Below, one piece after another: positions 8,219-17,228 of a DNA stretch of 64,000 nucleotides. The notes beneath the pieces are model-generated. The model was not told the origin of the DNA, ran no database searches, and was given only the letters and a program-made list of their open reading frames with translations. The translations under genes and the position numbers were made by a program. Source of the stretch: an uncultured Clostridia bacterium (GTDB taxonomy: Bacteria > Bacillota > Clostridia > Christensenellales > QALW01); NCBI GenBank assembly GCA_934465535.1, contig CAKSKV010000001.1, positions 226,286-290,285 of the forward strand, given 5' to 3'. Position 1 is the first letter of the stretch. The number at the start of each line of letters is the position of its first letter.

Positions 8219-9385
8219 ATGAGAGCGATAGTGACTGTGCTGGACAGCTTTGGCGTGGGAAGTCTGCCGGATGCACAAAATTACGGAGATACCGGAAGCA
8301 ATACGCTTTTAAGCTGCGTGAAGGCGGGCGCAAAGCTTGAGAATCTTGCCCGCTTGGGGCTTTTTGACATAAACGGGTGCGGGGAAGCAGGAAAAATCGC
8401 ACTGGCGGCAGGAGATGGCAGCAGCGCGCTTTATGCAAGAGCGGTCGAGATATCGGCGGGTAAGGATACCACAACGGGGCATTGGGAGATGATGGGAAAG
8501 GTACTGGAGAAGCCGTTTCCGCTGTTCCCGAGCGGCTTTCCGCAGGAAATAATTAGCCGTATAGCCGAGCTTTCCGGGCGTCCGGTGCTTTGTAATGCTC
8601 CCGCCTCCGGCACGGAGATTATTAACCGATTGGGTGATGAACAGCGTGCGCTGGGAGGAATTATTGTATATACTTCGGCGGACAGCGTTATGCAGATAGC
8701 TGCGCATACCGATACCGTGCCGGTAGAGGAGCTGTATGATATATGCCGCAAGGTGCGCGGCATAATGCAGGGGGAATACGGGGTGGGAAGAATAATAGCA
8801 AGACCCTTTGACGGCGAAAGCGGCGCATATAAGCGCACGGCGCAAAGGCATGATTTTGCGCTGGATCCGGGGCCTACATTTCTTGACCTTGTTAAGCAAT
8901 CGGGCATGGAATGTGTTGGAATAGGCAAAATATCGGATATTTTTGCCGGGCGCGGCCTTACCTCAAGCCTTCCGGCCAAAGGAAACGAGGCTTGCATTGC
9001 TTGCCTGCGCGAGGAGCTGAAAAGGGACTTTGACGGATTTGTATTCTGTAATTTAGTGGATTTTGATATGCTCTACGGACACAGAAGGGATGCGGATGGG
9101 TATGCGCGGGCGCTGGAGAGGTTTGACGGGGCACTGCCGGGGCTGCTTAGCGATATGAAAAAAGAAGATATTTTTATTATTACGGCGGATCACGGATGCG
9201 ATCCCGGATTCGGCGGGACGGATCACACCCGAGAGTATGTGCCGATAATATGCGCAGGAGGCGGCTTTTCGGGCAATATGGGCACTTTGCGGGGACTTGG
9301 ATGCATTGGGGCATCCTGCGCTGCGTGGCTGGGGCTTGACTATTCGGGATACGGTCTGCACGGGGAATCTTTTCTGCAAAAATGA
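8219..9385 (+). CDS. deoB: Phosphopentomutase
   Basis: Interconverts ribose/deoxyribose 1-phosphate and 5-phosphate, feeding nucleoside-derived sugar into central metabolism. The 388-residue product starts at the ATG at 8219 (GGAGGA five bases upstream) with the alkaline-phosphatase-superfamily motif VLDSFGVGSLPDA. It also has GKDTTTGHWEMMG around the nucleophile Thr and the C-terminal metal ligands ITADHGCDPGFGGTDHTRE. It is followed by punA and dacF, the same order as drm-pupG-dacF in Bacillus subtilis, so the three are probably cotranscribed. Confidence 0.97.
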   Translation: MRAIVTVLDSFGVGSLPDAQNYGDTGSNTLLSCVKAGAKLENLARLGLFDINGCGEAGKIALAAGDGSSALYARAVEISAGKDTTTGHWEMMGKVLEKPFPLFPSGFPQEIISRIAELSGRPVLCNAPASGTEIINRLGDEQRALGGIIVYTSADSVMQIAAHTDTVPVEELYDICRKVRGIMQGEYGVGRIIARPFDGESGAYKRTAQRHDFALDPGPTFLDLVKQSGMECVGIGKISDIFAGRGLTSSLPAKGNEACIACLREELKRDFDGFVFCNLVDFDMLYGHRRDADGYARALERFDGALPGLLSDMKKEDIFIITADHGCDPGFGGTDHTREYVPIICAGGGFSGNMGTLRGLGCIGASCAAWLGLDYSGYGLHGESFLQK

Positions 9386-9480
9386 AAAAACATGCATAAA
9401 AAGCATTAAAAAACGCTAAAAAAACCGTGTAAAAACGCTGCAAAAACGCGTAAAAAACATGCAAAAAACGAAATAAAAAA
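9378..9480. repeat. Phased A-tract array between deoB and punA
   Basis: About ten runs of five to seven A's sit at nearly helical spacing (centres about 10-12 bases apart) over roughly 100 bp, starting in the last codons of deoB. Such phasing predicts strong intrinsic curvature. The tracts are separated by short GC-containing words (CATGC, CGCTG, CGCG) and are not identical repeats. No promoter hexamers of good quality lie inside. Confidence 0.7.
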
Positions 9481-9534
9481 TTAAAAGGCCGGTTTTTGAA
9501 AAAAGACCGATGATATGAAAAAGGAGAGTGCGGT

Positions 9535-10344
9535 ATGAATACTGAGTGTAATGCCGATGCAGTGAGAGCAGCGCGGGGGCTGCTGGAATGCACAGGAGGG
9601 GTTCCCGACTGTGCGGTGGTGCTTGGGTCGGGCTTGGGACAATGGTGCGAGAAGTTGGAGAGCGCAGTGAGCATACCCTACGGCGAGGTTTACGGCATGC
9701 CGGTATCGGAGGTGAAGGGGCACGGTAACCGTTTTGTTCTGGGAAGGCTGGGAGAAAAAACGGTGCTTGCAATGCAGGGACGCGTGCATTATTATGAAGG
9801 GTATTCTGCGGCGCAGACGGCGTATCCCGTAAGAATAATGGGAGAGATGGGAATAAAGCATCTGGTGCTTACCAATGCTGCCGGCGCGGTGAATGAGAGC
9901 TTTTGCCCCGGGGATATAATGCTTATAAGAGATCATATAAATTTTTCCGGGCATAATGCGCTGCGGGGAGCACGAGACGGCTTTGTTTCCATGAACGGGG
10001 TGTACAGCGGCGAAATGTGCTCCTTGGCGCATAAGGCTGCGGCTCAGACGGGAATAACTCTTAGGGAAGGAGTGTATTTTTACAGCGTGGGCCCGTGCTA
10101 TGAAACCCCGGCGGAGATACGGGCAATAAGACTTCTAGGAGGGGATGCTGTGGGAATGAGTACCGTGCACGAGGCCACCGCTGCGGCACAGCTGAAAATG
10201 AAAACGGCCGGGCTGTCCCTTATTACGAATATGGCGGCGGGAATTACCGGCCGTGAGCTGAGTCACCGGGAAGTGCTGGAGACGGGAAAGCAGGGCACGG
10301 AGAGGTTTGCTGCTCTTTTGGAGGCGATGATACGCGCGCTGTGA
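9535..10344 (+). CDS. punA: Purine nucleoside phosphorylase
   Basis: Trimeric type II PNP (PupG/PunA) that splits guanosine and inosine and their deoxy forms with phosphate, giving the sugar 1-phosphate that DeoB converts. The 269 residues show VVLGSGLGQW (phosphate loop), GRVHYYEGY, LTNAAG and the base-binding region MSTVHEATAA, followed by ITNMAAG. The ATG is preceded by AAAGGAGAG. It follows deoB on the same strand and precedes dacF. Typical in length and motifs. Confidence 0.96.
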   Translation: MNTECNADAVRAARGLLECTGGVPDCAVVLGSGLGQWCEKLESAVSIPYGEVYGMPVSEVKGHGNRFVLGRLGEKTVLAMQGRVHYYEGYSAAQTAYPVRIMGEMGIKHLVLTNAAGAVNESFCPGDIMLIRDHINFSGHNALRGARDGFVSMNGVYSGEMCSLAHKAAAQTGITLREGVYFYSVGPCYETPAEIRAIRLLGGDAVGMSTVHEATAAAQLKMKTAGLSLITNMAAGITGRELSHREVLETGKQGTERFAALLEAMIRAL

Positions 10345-10423
10345 CGCACCTTTGCGTTTATGGCACATTATGAATAAAAACGGCGCTTTTGCATATGCTA
10401 TCGCGTGCAAGGGAGGTCGGAAA

Positions 10424-11572
10424 ATGAAAACAAGAACAGGATTATTTGCGCTTATTACGGCGCTGCTGCTTTTATGCGCCCCGGCGGCGTTTGCAGCACC
10501 GGAGACGGCGGACACTGCGCCGGCGATTGAGGATGCAAAGGCTGCCGTGCTTGTGGAGTATTCCACGGGCAAGGTATTGTATGAAAAGGAAGCGGACAGG
10601 CGTCTGCCGGTTGCGAGTATGACAAAAATGATGACGCTGTGCATTTTGTTTGACAAAATTGACGCGGGGCAAATGAGCTTGGAGGAGGATGTGCAGATAA
10701 GCCCGGCGGCTGCAGCAATGGATGGCTCTGAGGTGTTTTTGGAGGAAGGAAAAAGCTATAAGGCAAAAGAGCTTATAAAAAGCGTGATAATCGCAAGCGG
10801 AAATGATGCCTGCGTGGCTTTGGCAGAGCATGCGGCGGGAAGCGAAAGCGGATTTACGGCGCTTATGAACAAAAAGGCAGAGCAGCTGGGGATGAATAAC
10901 ACGCATTTTTCCAATTGCACGGGGATGCCGGCGGCAGAGCATTATTCCACTGCGAGGGATATGGCGATATTAGCACGGGAGCTTGCGGGACATGAAATGT
11001 TTTTTTCCTGGAGCGGAAGGTGGATGGATAAGCTGGAGCACTCCGGAGGCCGGGTGACGGAGCTTGTGAACACAAATCGGCTGGTGCGTTTTTTTGACGG
11101 CTGCGACGGCATGAAAACCGGTTATACCGCAGAAGCGGGACATTGCGTAACGGCAACGGTGAAAAAGGGCGGTATGAGGCTTATAAGCGTTATAATAGGT
11201 GCAGGCACGGGACAGGGGCGTTTTGATGATGCGCGTGCGCTTATAAATTACGGCTTTGCGGAGTTTACGCTTGTAAAAAAAGAGGCGGATATTGCAAAAA
11301 GTATTGAGCTTAAGGGCGGCTATGAGCCGCAGGTGCAAATAGAAGGAGAGCCGCTGTGCGCCGTATTATCAAAACAGGAGGCGCAGGAGGCAGAGGTGAA
11401 AACGGAGCTTGAGCAAAGCGTGAAGGCACCTGTAAGAGCCGGCGACCGGGTAGGACGGCTGAGCCTTGTTGTGCGCGGGCAGACGGTGGCGCAGGCAGAG
11501 ATCAGGGCGACGGAAGACTGTCCGGAGGCGACGGTGGGCGGATATTTTCTGAAAATGGCGGCGCATTGGTGA
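10424..11572 (+). CDS. dacF: D-alanyl-D-alanine carboxypeptidase (DacF type)
   Basis: Penicillin-binding serine peptidase that removes the terminal D-Ala from peptidoglycan stem peptides. The ATG at 10424 (GGGAGG upstream) gives a 382-residue protein with a classic signal peptide ending FAAP. The three active-site motifs are SxxK (SMTK), SxN (SGN) and KTG (MKTGYT), followed by a C-terminal beta domain (PBP5_C-like) with a terminal amphipathic stretch for membrane attachment. The position after deoB-punA matches B. subtilis dacF, which acts in forespore cortex formation; a sporulation role here is inferred from synteny. Confidence 0.92.
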   Translation: MKTRTGLFALITALLLLCAPAAFAAPETADTAPAIEDAKAAVLVEYSTGKVLYEKEADRRLPVASMTKMMTLCILFDKIDAGQMSLEEDVQISPAAAAMDGSEVFLEEGKSYKAKELIKSVIIASGNDACVALAEHAAGSESGFTALMNKKAEQLGMNNTHFSNCTGMPAAEHYSTARDMAILARELAGHEMFFSWSGRWMDKLEHSGGRVTELVNTNRLVRFFDGCDGMKTGYTAEAGHCVTATVKKGGMRLISVIIGAGTGQGRFDDARALINYGFAEFTLVKKEADIAKSIELKGGYEPQVQIEGEPLCAVLSKQEAQEAEVKTELEQSVKAPVRAGDRVGRLSLVVRGQTVAQAEIRATEDCPEATVGGYFLKMAAHW

Positions 11573-11623
11573 AAATAGCTGCAAACCGCGAAAAATAATG
11601 AATGTAAAGGCGAAATAAAGCTT

Positions 11624-11655
11624 CAAAAGGGGACCGGCGCTGCGGTCCCCTTTTG
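11624..11655. terminator. Bidirectional terminator between dacF and rqcH
   Basis: The stem CAAAAGGGGACC / GGTCCCCTTTTG lies between convergent genes, with A and T runs built into the stem ends. Confidence 0.85.
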
Positions 11656-11658
11656 AAA

Positions 11659-13332
11659 TCATGAGCGGCGGGCACGGCGCAGGATATCCTCCTGCGGGGT
11701 GATATAATAGGTGGTTTCGTTTTCGTATATTACCATGCCGGGGCGCGCCTTGCGCATTTTGTGCACGAATTTTGCGCGCGTGGCCGCCACTGCGATTTTG
11801 GAGCCGCTGCGGGCGGAGGAATAATAGGCAGCCAGCATGGCACCCAGCTCAAGAGCCTCCCGTGAGGGCGCATCGGAGCGGATTATTACATGGCTGCCCG
11901 CCCCCTGACGGATATGCAGCCATATTTCCTCCGGACGGGCCGTGCGCAGCGTTAACTCATCATTCTGAAGGTTATTGCGCCCTACAAGTATCTCCGTGCC
12001 GTCGGAGGCCTCAAAACGCATTGGGGAGGAAGCGGATACGGAAACGGGATTTTTTTCGGGGCGCTTCGGGGGGTGAAGATAGCCCTGCTGGATAAGCTCG
12101 GTGCGGATCTGCGCAAGCTGGGAAACATCGGTGCAGTTTTCTATTTCCACAAGTACGGAGGAAAGATACTCGCACTCCTCGTCATTTGCGCGCATTTGCT
12201 CTGTAAGCATGCGGGAGGCGGTGCGCAGCTTGGAATACTGCCGGAAGTATTTTTGGGCGTTTGCCTGAGGAGAAAAGCGTATATCAAGCGGGATGGTGAG
12301 TGCTTGCGATTGAGGGGAATAATAATTAGTTACGGTTACGCTGTCGCTTCCTCGTTTTATGCAATGAAGATTGGCGGTAAGCAGCTCACCGTAAAGGCGC
12401 AGCTGCTCCATATCCCTGCATTCCTCCTGCTTTTGAAGGTAGATGCTTTTTTTCTTTTCACAGCGCTGCAAAGCGGCGCGGATGCGGTCATGCAGCTCGC
12501 GGGAAACGCAATGCGTGTGGCTGAGCATATCGCGCGCGGCATAAAAATCGTCCAAAAGAGAGGAAAAGGACGGATAGGGCCGCGCCTCGGGAAAGGTATT
12601 ATAGGCAAAGGGCAAAAAGTCCGAAAGCTCACCGTTGACCGTTACTGCCATGGGAGTATAGGCTTTGCTGCGCACCTTTGACATGTAGCCTTCAAGGCCG
12701 CGGGTATCGGCTGCGGCCTCCTGTGCAGCCTGCTTTGAAAAGCCGGTGAAGGTGCGGAACACCTCGCCTGCGGTGTATTGAGGATGAGAGACAATGAAAT
12801 TTGCAATATTTTCCGCCGTAGGCTCCAGCTTATCCTGAGAAGGCGGGTCGATATAGGGAAGATGCGGCTGCACAAGGCGCATTCTTGACATATCGGGGCC
12901 GACGCGCTTTATGGAATCGATGATATTGCCGTCCGCGCCGATGAGAATCACATTGCTGTATTTTCCCATAAGCTCAACGGCTATGCGCTTAAGGGAGACA
13001 TCCCCCATTTCGTCGCCGGAGAGAATATCAATGTATACAACGCGTTCGTTTCCTTTTTGCGTTACGGAGGATATGCGCCCGCCGGTGAGATGCTTGCGCA
13101 TAAGCATGCAGAAGCCGGGCGCGTTCTGCGGGTTATCGTAGCGTGCGCGGGTAAGGTGCAGGCGGGGGCCGCTGCCGACGGTGAGCAGCAGCTTTTTCGT
13201 GCTGCCCTCCGAGCGCACTGAAATAAGCAGCGTATCGGGGCGCGGCTGCTGAATTTTATCGATTTTTCCGTCCTTGAGCTCGCGGGAAAGTTCATCGGCT
13301 ATTGCGCCGAGGGTTATTCCGTCCATTGGCAT
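11659..13332 (-). CDS. rqcH: Rqc2/RqcH family ribosome quality-control protein
   Basis: NFACT-family protein (formerly FbpA-like) that binds stalled 50S subunits and tRNA-Ala and adds C-terminal alanine tails so the stalled peptide is degraded, notably by ClpXP, which is encoded 3 kb away. The 557 residues comprise an NFACT-N domain (from ITLGAIADELS), a helix-hairpin-helix and coiled-coil middle with many charged residues (~280-430), and the NFACT-R domain (LVGRNNLQNDELTLR, WLHIRQGAGSHVII). The functional Asp-Arg pair of studied RqcH proteins seems to read Glu-Arg here (GNER, residues 96-97), if my alignment is right. GGAGG lies nine bases before the ATG. Confidence 0.93.
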   Translation of the reverse strand: MPMDGITLGAIADELSRELKDGKIDKIQQPRPDTLLISVRSEGSTKKLLLTVGSGPRLHLTRARYDNPQNAPGFCMLMRKHLTGGRISSVTQKGNERVVYIDILSGDEMGDVSLKRIAVELMGKYSNVILIGADGNIIDSIKRVGPDMSRMRLVQPHLPYIDPPSQDKLEPTAENIANFIVSHPQYTAGEVFRTFTGFSKQAAQEAAADTRGLEGYMSKVRSKAYTPMAVTVNGELSDFLPFAYNTFPEARPYPSFSSLLDDFYAARDMLSHTHCVSRELHDRIRAALQRCEKKKSIYLQKQEECRDMEQLRLYGELLTANLHCIKRGSDSVTVTNYYSPQSQALTIPLDIRFSPQANAQKYFRQYSKLRTASRMLTEQMRANDEECEYLSSVLVEIENCTDVSQLAQIRTELIQQGYLHPPKRPEKNPVSVSASSPMRFEASDGTEILVGRNNLQNDELTLRTARPEEIWLHIRQGAGSHVIIRSDAPSREALELGAMLAAYYSSARSGSKIAVAATRAKFVHKMRKARPGMVIYENETTYYITPQEDILRRARRS

Positions 13333-13606
13333 AAAACAGTGCCTCCAAGCGTTTAGTGTGGTATTATAGCTTTACAGTGTTTACAGTGTTTGCGGTTTAT
13401 TGTGTCAGGCCGCTGCGGTGTTTATACTGCGGCGGCTTGCGGCGGGCAAGAGCGCCGGTGCGGCGTGTGCCCCAAAAGCGCCGGGCGTATACGGCGGAAG
13501 CGTGCAGATAAGCGCGCGGCAAGGCCATAAAAGCCGTGAACCCGTGATACGGGCAGAGCCAAAGCAGAGAATTTGACATATAGATGCGGTATATGACAGA
13601 AAACTC

Positions 13607-13635
13607 TTGCGATTTTATCGGCAATATGATACACT
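13607..13635 (+). promoter_or_regulatory. Candidate promoter for tig
   Basis: TTGCGA, 17-bp spacer, TACACT, about 50 bases ahead of the tig start; four of six consensus matches in each box. The rest of the 355-base gap between rqcH and tig shows no gene, repeat or terminator that I can support. Confidence 0.35.
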
Positions 13636-13687
13636 ATATTGACCATTTTGTGAATACAATTTCGATAACTTTTTGGAGGAATGAAAT

Positions 13688-15091
13688 ATGAGTACGTTTG
13701 AGAAGAACGAAAAGAATCAGGCTGTCATTACCGTTACGGTAAGCGGTGAGGAATTTGAAAAGGCCATTGAGCAGGCTTATCACAAGACGGCAGGACGGTA
13801 TGCCATAGCCGGCTTCCGCAAGGGCAAGGCTCCCCGCAAGCTTATTGAGAAGTATTACGGCGAGGGCGTATTCTTCGAGGACGCTTTCAATGAGGTTTGC
13901 GGCCCTGCTTACGGCAAGGCGCTGGATGAGCTTAAGCTTATACCGGTGAGCCGTCCGGAAATAGACATAAAAGAGATTAAGGACGACAAGAGCGTGGTGT
14001 TTACCGCGACGGTTGATCTGAAGCCCGAGGTGGAGCTTGGCAAATACAAGGGTATAAAAATTGAGAAAAATGAGTATACTGTATCCGATGAGGATGTGCA
14101 GCGCGAGCTGGATGCAGCTCTTGACCGCGCAAGCCGCATGGTAGAGGTGGAGGACCGTGCCGTTAAGGAAGGCGACACCGTAACCCTTGACTATTCCGGA
14201 AGCGTGGACGGAGTGAAGTTCCCCGGCGGAACGGCGGAGAACCAGACTCTCGTGATAGGCTCTCACACCTTTATTCCCGGCTTTGAAGAGCAAATGGTGG
14301 GCATGGAGATAGGCCAGGAGAAGGATATCAATGTAAAGTTCCCCGAGGATTACCATGCGCAGGAGCTCAAGGGCAAGGACGCTGTTTTTGCCGTTAAGGT
14401 GCACGGAATTAAGGAAAAGCAGGTTCCCGAGCTGGATGATGAGTTTGCAAAGGATGTAAGCGAGTTTGACACGCTGGAGGAGTACAAGGCGGATATACGC
14501 GCAAACCTTCAGAAAAAGAATGAGGAGCGCGCCGACAATGAGTATGAAGTGAAGCTGGTGGATGCGGTTTGCGATGAGGCTAAGGTGGAGATTCCGGAAT
14601 CCATGATAGAGCGTCAGCTGGATTATCAGATGAACGATATGGCTATGCGCCTGAGCTATCAGGGAGTATCCATGGAGGATTACTTCAAATATACCGGCTC
14701 TGACGAAAAGCAGATGAGGGATATGTATCGCCCCGATGCGGAGAAGACCGTAAGACGCCAGCTGGTGCTTGAAGCGGTGAAGGATGCGGAGAAGATAGAG
14801 GCTCTGCCCGAGGATATTGACAAGGAGCTGGCAAAGTACGCCGAGATGTTCAAAAAGAGCGTGGAGGAGTACAAGGCCGGACTTAAGCCGGAGGAGCTGG
14901 AGTACTTTACCGACAGTGCCGTTGTGAACAAGACCTTGGAATTCCTTAAGGAGAATAATCAGCCTGTAAAGCCGGCAGCCAAGAAGGCAGCAAAGAAGCC
15001 TGCGGCGAAGAAAACGGCAAAGAAGGCTGCGGATGCGCAGGAAAAGGAAGCGGACACAGCAGATGCCCAGCCGGCGCAGGAGAAGGAATAA
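13688..15091 (+). CDS. tig: Trigger factor
   Basis: Ribosome-bound chaperone and peptidyl-prolyl isomerase meeting nascent chains at the exit tunnel. The 467 residues hold the ribosome-binding N-domain (signature region FRKGKAPRKLIEKYYG), an FKBP-type PPIase domain (~160-245, YSGSVDGVKFPGG and IPGFEEQMVGM) and the helical C-domain. The ATG follows GGAGGA. The last ~40 residues form an unusual Lys/Ala-rich, Pro-containing tail (repeated KKAAKK-like units) ending in an acidic stretch, beyond the normal end of the protein. It heads the tig-clpP-clpX block, a widespread proteostasis order. Confidence 0.97.
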   Translation: MSTFEKNEKNQAVITVTVSGEEFEKAIEQAYHKTAGRYAIAGFRKGKAPRKLIEKYYGEGVFFEDAFNEVCGPAYGKALDELKLIPVSRPEIDIKEIKDDKSVVFTATVDLKPEVELGKYKGIKIEKNEYTVSDEDVQRELDAALDRASRMVEVEDRAVKEGDTVTLDYSGSVDGVKFPGGTAENQTLVIGSHTFIPGFEEQMVGMEIGQEKDINVKFPEDYHAQELKGKDAVFAVKVHGIKEKQVPELDDEFAKDVSEFDTLEEYKADIRANLQKKNEERADNEYEVKLVDAVCDEAKVEIPESMIERQLDYQMNDMAMRLSYQGVSMEDYFKYTGSDEKQMRDMYRPDAEKTVRRQLVLEAVKDAEKIEALPEDIDKELAKYAEMFKKSVEEYKAGLKPEELEYFTDSAVVNKTLEFLKENNQPVKPAAKKAAKKPAAKKTAKKAADAQEKEADTADAQPAQEKE

Positions 15092-15119
15092 TACTTTTTG
15101 ATACGGAGGGAATGAGTAA

Positions 15120-15698
15120 GTGCTTATACCGTATGTAATTGAGCAGACCAAGAACGGTGAACGCTCCTACGACATATATTCCCGTTTGCTTAAGGACAGG
15201 ATTATATTTTTAAGCGGCGAGATAAACAACGAGATGGCGGATGTGGCGGTTGCGCAGCTGCTGTTTCTTGAAGCGGAGGATCCCGATAAGGACATTATGC
15301 TTTATATCAACAGCCCGGGCGGACTTGTGACTGCCGGGATGGCGATATACGACACGATGAATTATATCAAGGCTCCGGTTTCCACAATAGTTATCGGCAT
15401 GGCGGCCTCCATGGCTGCCGTGCTGCTGGCTGCCGGGACAAAGGGCAAGCGTGTGGCGCTGCCCAATGCGGAGATAATGATCCATCAGCCGCTCGGAGGC
15501 GCGCAGGGGCAGGCGACCGATATAGCGATCCAGGCAGAACAGATACTCAAAAGCAAGAAAAAGCTAAACAGGATACTGGCCGAATGCACGGGAAAGAGCG
15601 AGGAGCAGATAGCAGCCGATGTGGAGCGCGACCATTATCTGAGCGCCGATGAGGCATTGGAATACGGCCTTATCGACAATATTTTCAAATCGCATTAA
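15120..15698 (+). CDS. clpP: ATP-dependent Clp protease proteolytic subunit
   Basis: Serine protease chamber of ClpXP. The 192-residue protein has the catalytic triad Ser97 (GMAASMAA), His122 (IHQPLGG) and Asp171. The start is GTG at 15120, nine bases after GGAGGG. An ATG at 15112 is out of frame and too close to the ribosome site, and the codon just before the GTG is TAA, so no longer in-frame start exists. The N-terminus LIPYVIEQT matches the family's axial-loop sequence. It lies 28 bases after tig and 11 before clpX and is probably cotranscribed with both. Confidence 0.97.
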   Translation: MLIPYVIEQTKNGERSYDIYSRLLKDRIIFLSGEINNEMADVAVAQLLFLEAEDPDKDIMLYINSPGGLVTAGMAIYDTMNYIKAPVSTIVIGMAASMAAVLLAAGTKGKRVALPNAEIMIHQPLGGAQGQATDIAIQAEQILKSKKKLNRILAECTGKSEEQIAADVERDHYLSADEALEYGLIDNIFKSH

Positions 15699-15709
15699 AG
15701 GAGCAGCAA

Positions 15710-16978
15710 ATGCCGAAATATGAGGACAATAACAGGGTGATACGGTGCACATTCTGCAATCGCACCCGCGAACAGGTGAAGCGCCTTGTGGCGGGCCCTC
15801 CGGGGATATTTATATGCGATGACTGCATAGAAGACTGTGTAGCGGCACTCAATGACAGCCGGGAGGATACGCTCTCGGCTGCGGGAGAGGTGAACCTGCT
15901 GAAGCCGGCTCAGATCAAGGAGATACTGGATCAGTATGTCATAGGGCAGGATGAGGCGAAAAAGACCCTTTCCGTGGCGGTTTATAACCATTATAAGCGT
16001 ATAACGGGCGAGCAGGTCAAGGACGATGTAGAGATTCAGAAAAGCAATATTCTGATGATAGGACCGACGGGTACAGGTAAAACTTATCTGGCACAGACCC
16101 TTGCCAAAATTCTGGATGTGCCCTTTGCCATTGCCGATGCAACGACGCTTACCGAAGCGGGTTATGTGGGCGACGATGTTGAGAACATTCTTCTGCGGCT
16201 TATTCAGGCTGCGGATTTTAACATTGAGAGGGCTCAGAGGGGCATAATTTATATTGACGAGATAGATAAGATTGCCAAGAAGAGCGAGAACCCGAGCATA
16301 ACAAGAGATGTTTCCGGTGAGGGCGTGCAGCAGGCGCTGCTTAAGATACTGGAGGGCACGGTAGCGAATGTGCCGCCCAACGGCGGGCGGAAAAACCCGT
16401 ATCAGGAATTTATACAGATAGACACGACCAACATTATGTTTATCTGCGGCGGTGCTTTTGACGGGCTGGAGAAGATCATTGAGGACCGTATCGGCAGAAA
16501 AACTGTGGGCTTCGGCTCAAATGTTACGCAGCTGGCGCGCGGAGATCTGAGCAAGATGCTGGCGCAGGTGATGCCGCAGGATTTAATGAAATTCGGCCTT
16601 ATTCCGGAGTTTATAGGGCGTCTGGCCTCGACAGTTACGCTGCATGCGCTGGATGAGCAGATGCTTGTAAGGATACTTTGCGAGCCTAAAAATGCGCTTA
16701 TTAAGCAATATGCACGCCTGTTTGAGATGGATGGCGTAGAGCTGGAATTTGAGCCGGAGGCGCTGGAGGCGATAGCCAAGAGTGCGATATCCAGAAAAAC
16801 CGGTGCGCGAGGCTTAAGGGCGATAATCGAAGAGATACTGATGGATGCGATGTTTGCAGTGCCTTCGCAGGAGACGGCGGAAAAGTGCATTGTGACAAAG
16901 GAAAATGTGGAAAACCATACTATGCCGGAGATTATTTGCAGGCAAAGCGGCGACGGCAAGACGGATAAGGTATCTTGA
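15710..16978 (+). CDS. clpX: ATP-dependent Clp protease ATPase subunit ClpX
   Basis: AAA+ unfoldase that feeds tagged proteins to ClpP. The 422 residues begin with the zinc-binding dimerisation domain (CTFC at 13-16, CDDC at 36-39). The AAA+ module follows, with Walker A GPTGTGKT, Walker B IIYIDEIDKI and the pore-loop and sensor regions, ending with the C-terminal small domain (GARGLRAIIE). AAAGGAGC precedes the ATG. Gene order and length are standard. Confidence 0.98.
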   Translation: MPKYEDNNRVIRCTFCNRTREQVKRLVAGPPGIFICDDCIEDCVAALNDSREDTLSAAGEVNLLKPAQIKEILDQYVIGQDEAKKTLSVAVYNHYKRITGEQVKDDVEIQKSNILMIGPTGTGKTYLAQTLAKILDVPFAIADATTLTEAGYVGDDVENILLRLIQAADFNIERAQRGIIYIDEIDKIAKKSENPSITRDVSGEGVQQALLKILEGTVANVPPNGGRKNPYQEFIQIDTTNIMFICGGAFDGLEKIIEDRIGRKTVGFGSNVTQLARGDLSKMLAQVMPQDLMKFGLIPEFIGRLASTVTLHALDEQMLVRILCEPKNALIKQYARLFEMDGVELEFEPEALEAIAKSAISRKTGARGLRAIIEEILMDAMFAVPSQETAEKCIVTKENVENHTMPEIICRQSGDGKTDKVS

Positions 16979-16988
16979 GAGGATGTTT

Positions 16989-17019
16989 TAAAAAAAGAGC
17001 GGGGTACCGCTCTTTTTTT
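16989..17019 (+). terminator. Terminator after clpX
   Basis: AAAAAAAGAGCGG / CCGCTCTTTTTTT around a short GGTA-type loop. A strong intrinsic terminator ending the tig-clpP-clpX unit. Confidence 0.9.
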
Positions 17020-17089
17020 ATTGCCGTATTGCTCTTTTTATATACGGCAGCTGAAGAGGCTGTTTGCCGGCATAATAAGAATATAAGAA

Positions 17090-17113
17090 AACCGGCGCAT
17101 GAGAACGCCGGTT
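17090..17113 (-). terminator. Probable terminator for the Cys-rich protein gene
   Basis: The perfect stem AACCGGCG / CGCCGGTT, read on the minus strand, is followed by TTTCTTAT. It lies about 115 bases past the end of the minus-strand gene at 17229. Confidence 0.55.
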
Positions 17114-17228
17114 CTTTGGATTTTGAGGCATTTTTGGCGGGTTTAAGGTGCAATTCGGTATGCTGCGGGAAAACAGCGGTACGGGGTGTTTTTGAGCAGA
17201 GGCGGCCGCAGAGAAAAACGACGGAGGC

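Noticed and set aside
9378..9480. CRISPR-like or tandem repeat array
   Set aside because: The units are only A-runs with non-identical short words between them; no repeat/spacer structure.
15112..15138. Frameshift at the clpP start, using ATG 15112
   Set aside because: The ATG is only one base from the ribosome site and the GTG start gives the complete ClpP N-terminus at ideal spacing.
13634..15151. 505-codon open frame antisense to tig
   Set aside because: tig is certain on the plus strand; the antisense frame is low-complexity Leu/His-rich sequence with no motif and no ribosome site.
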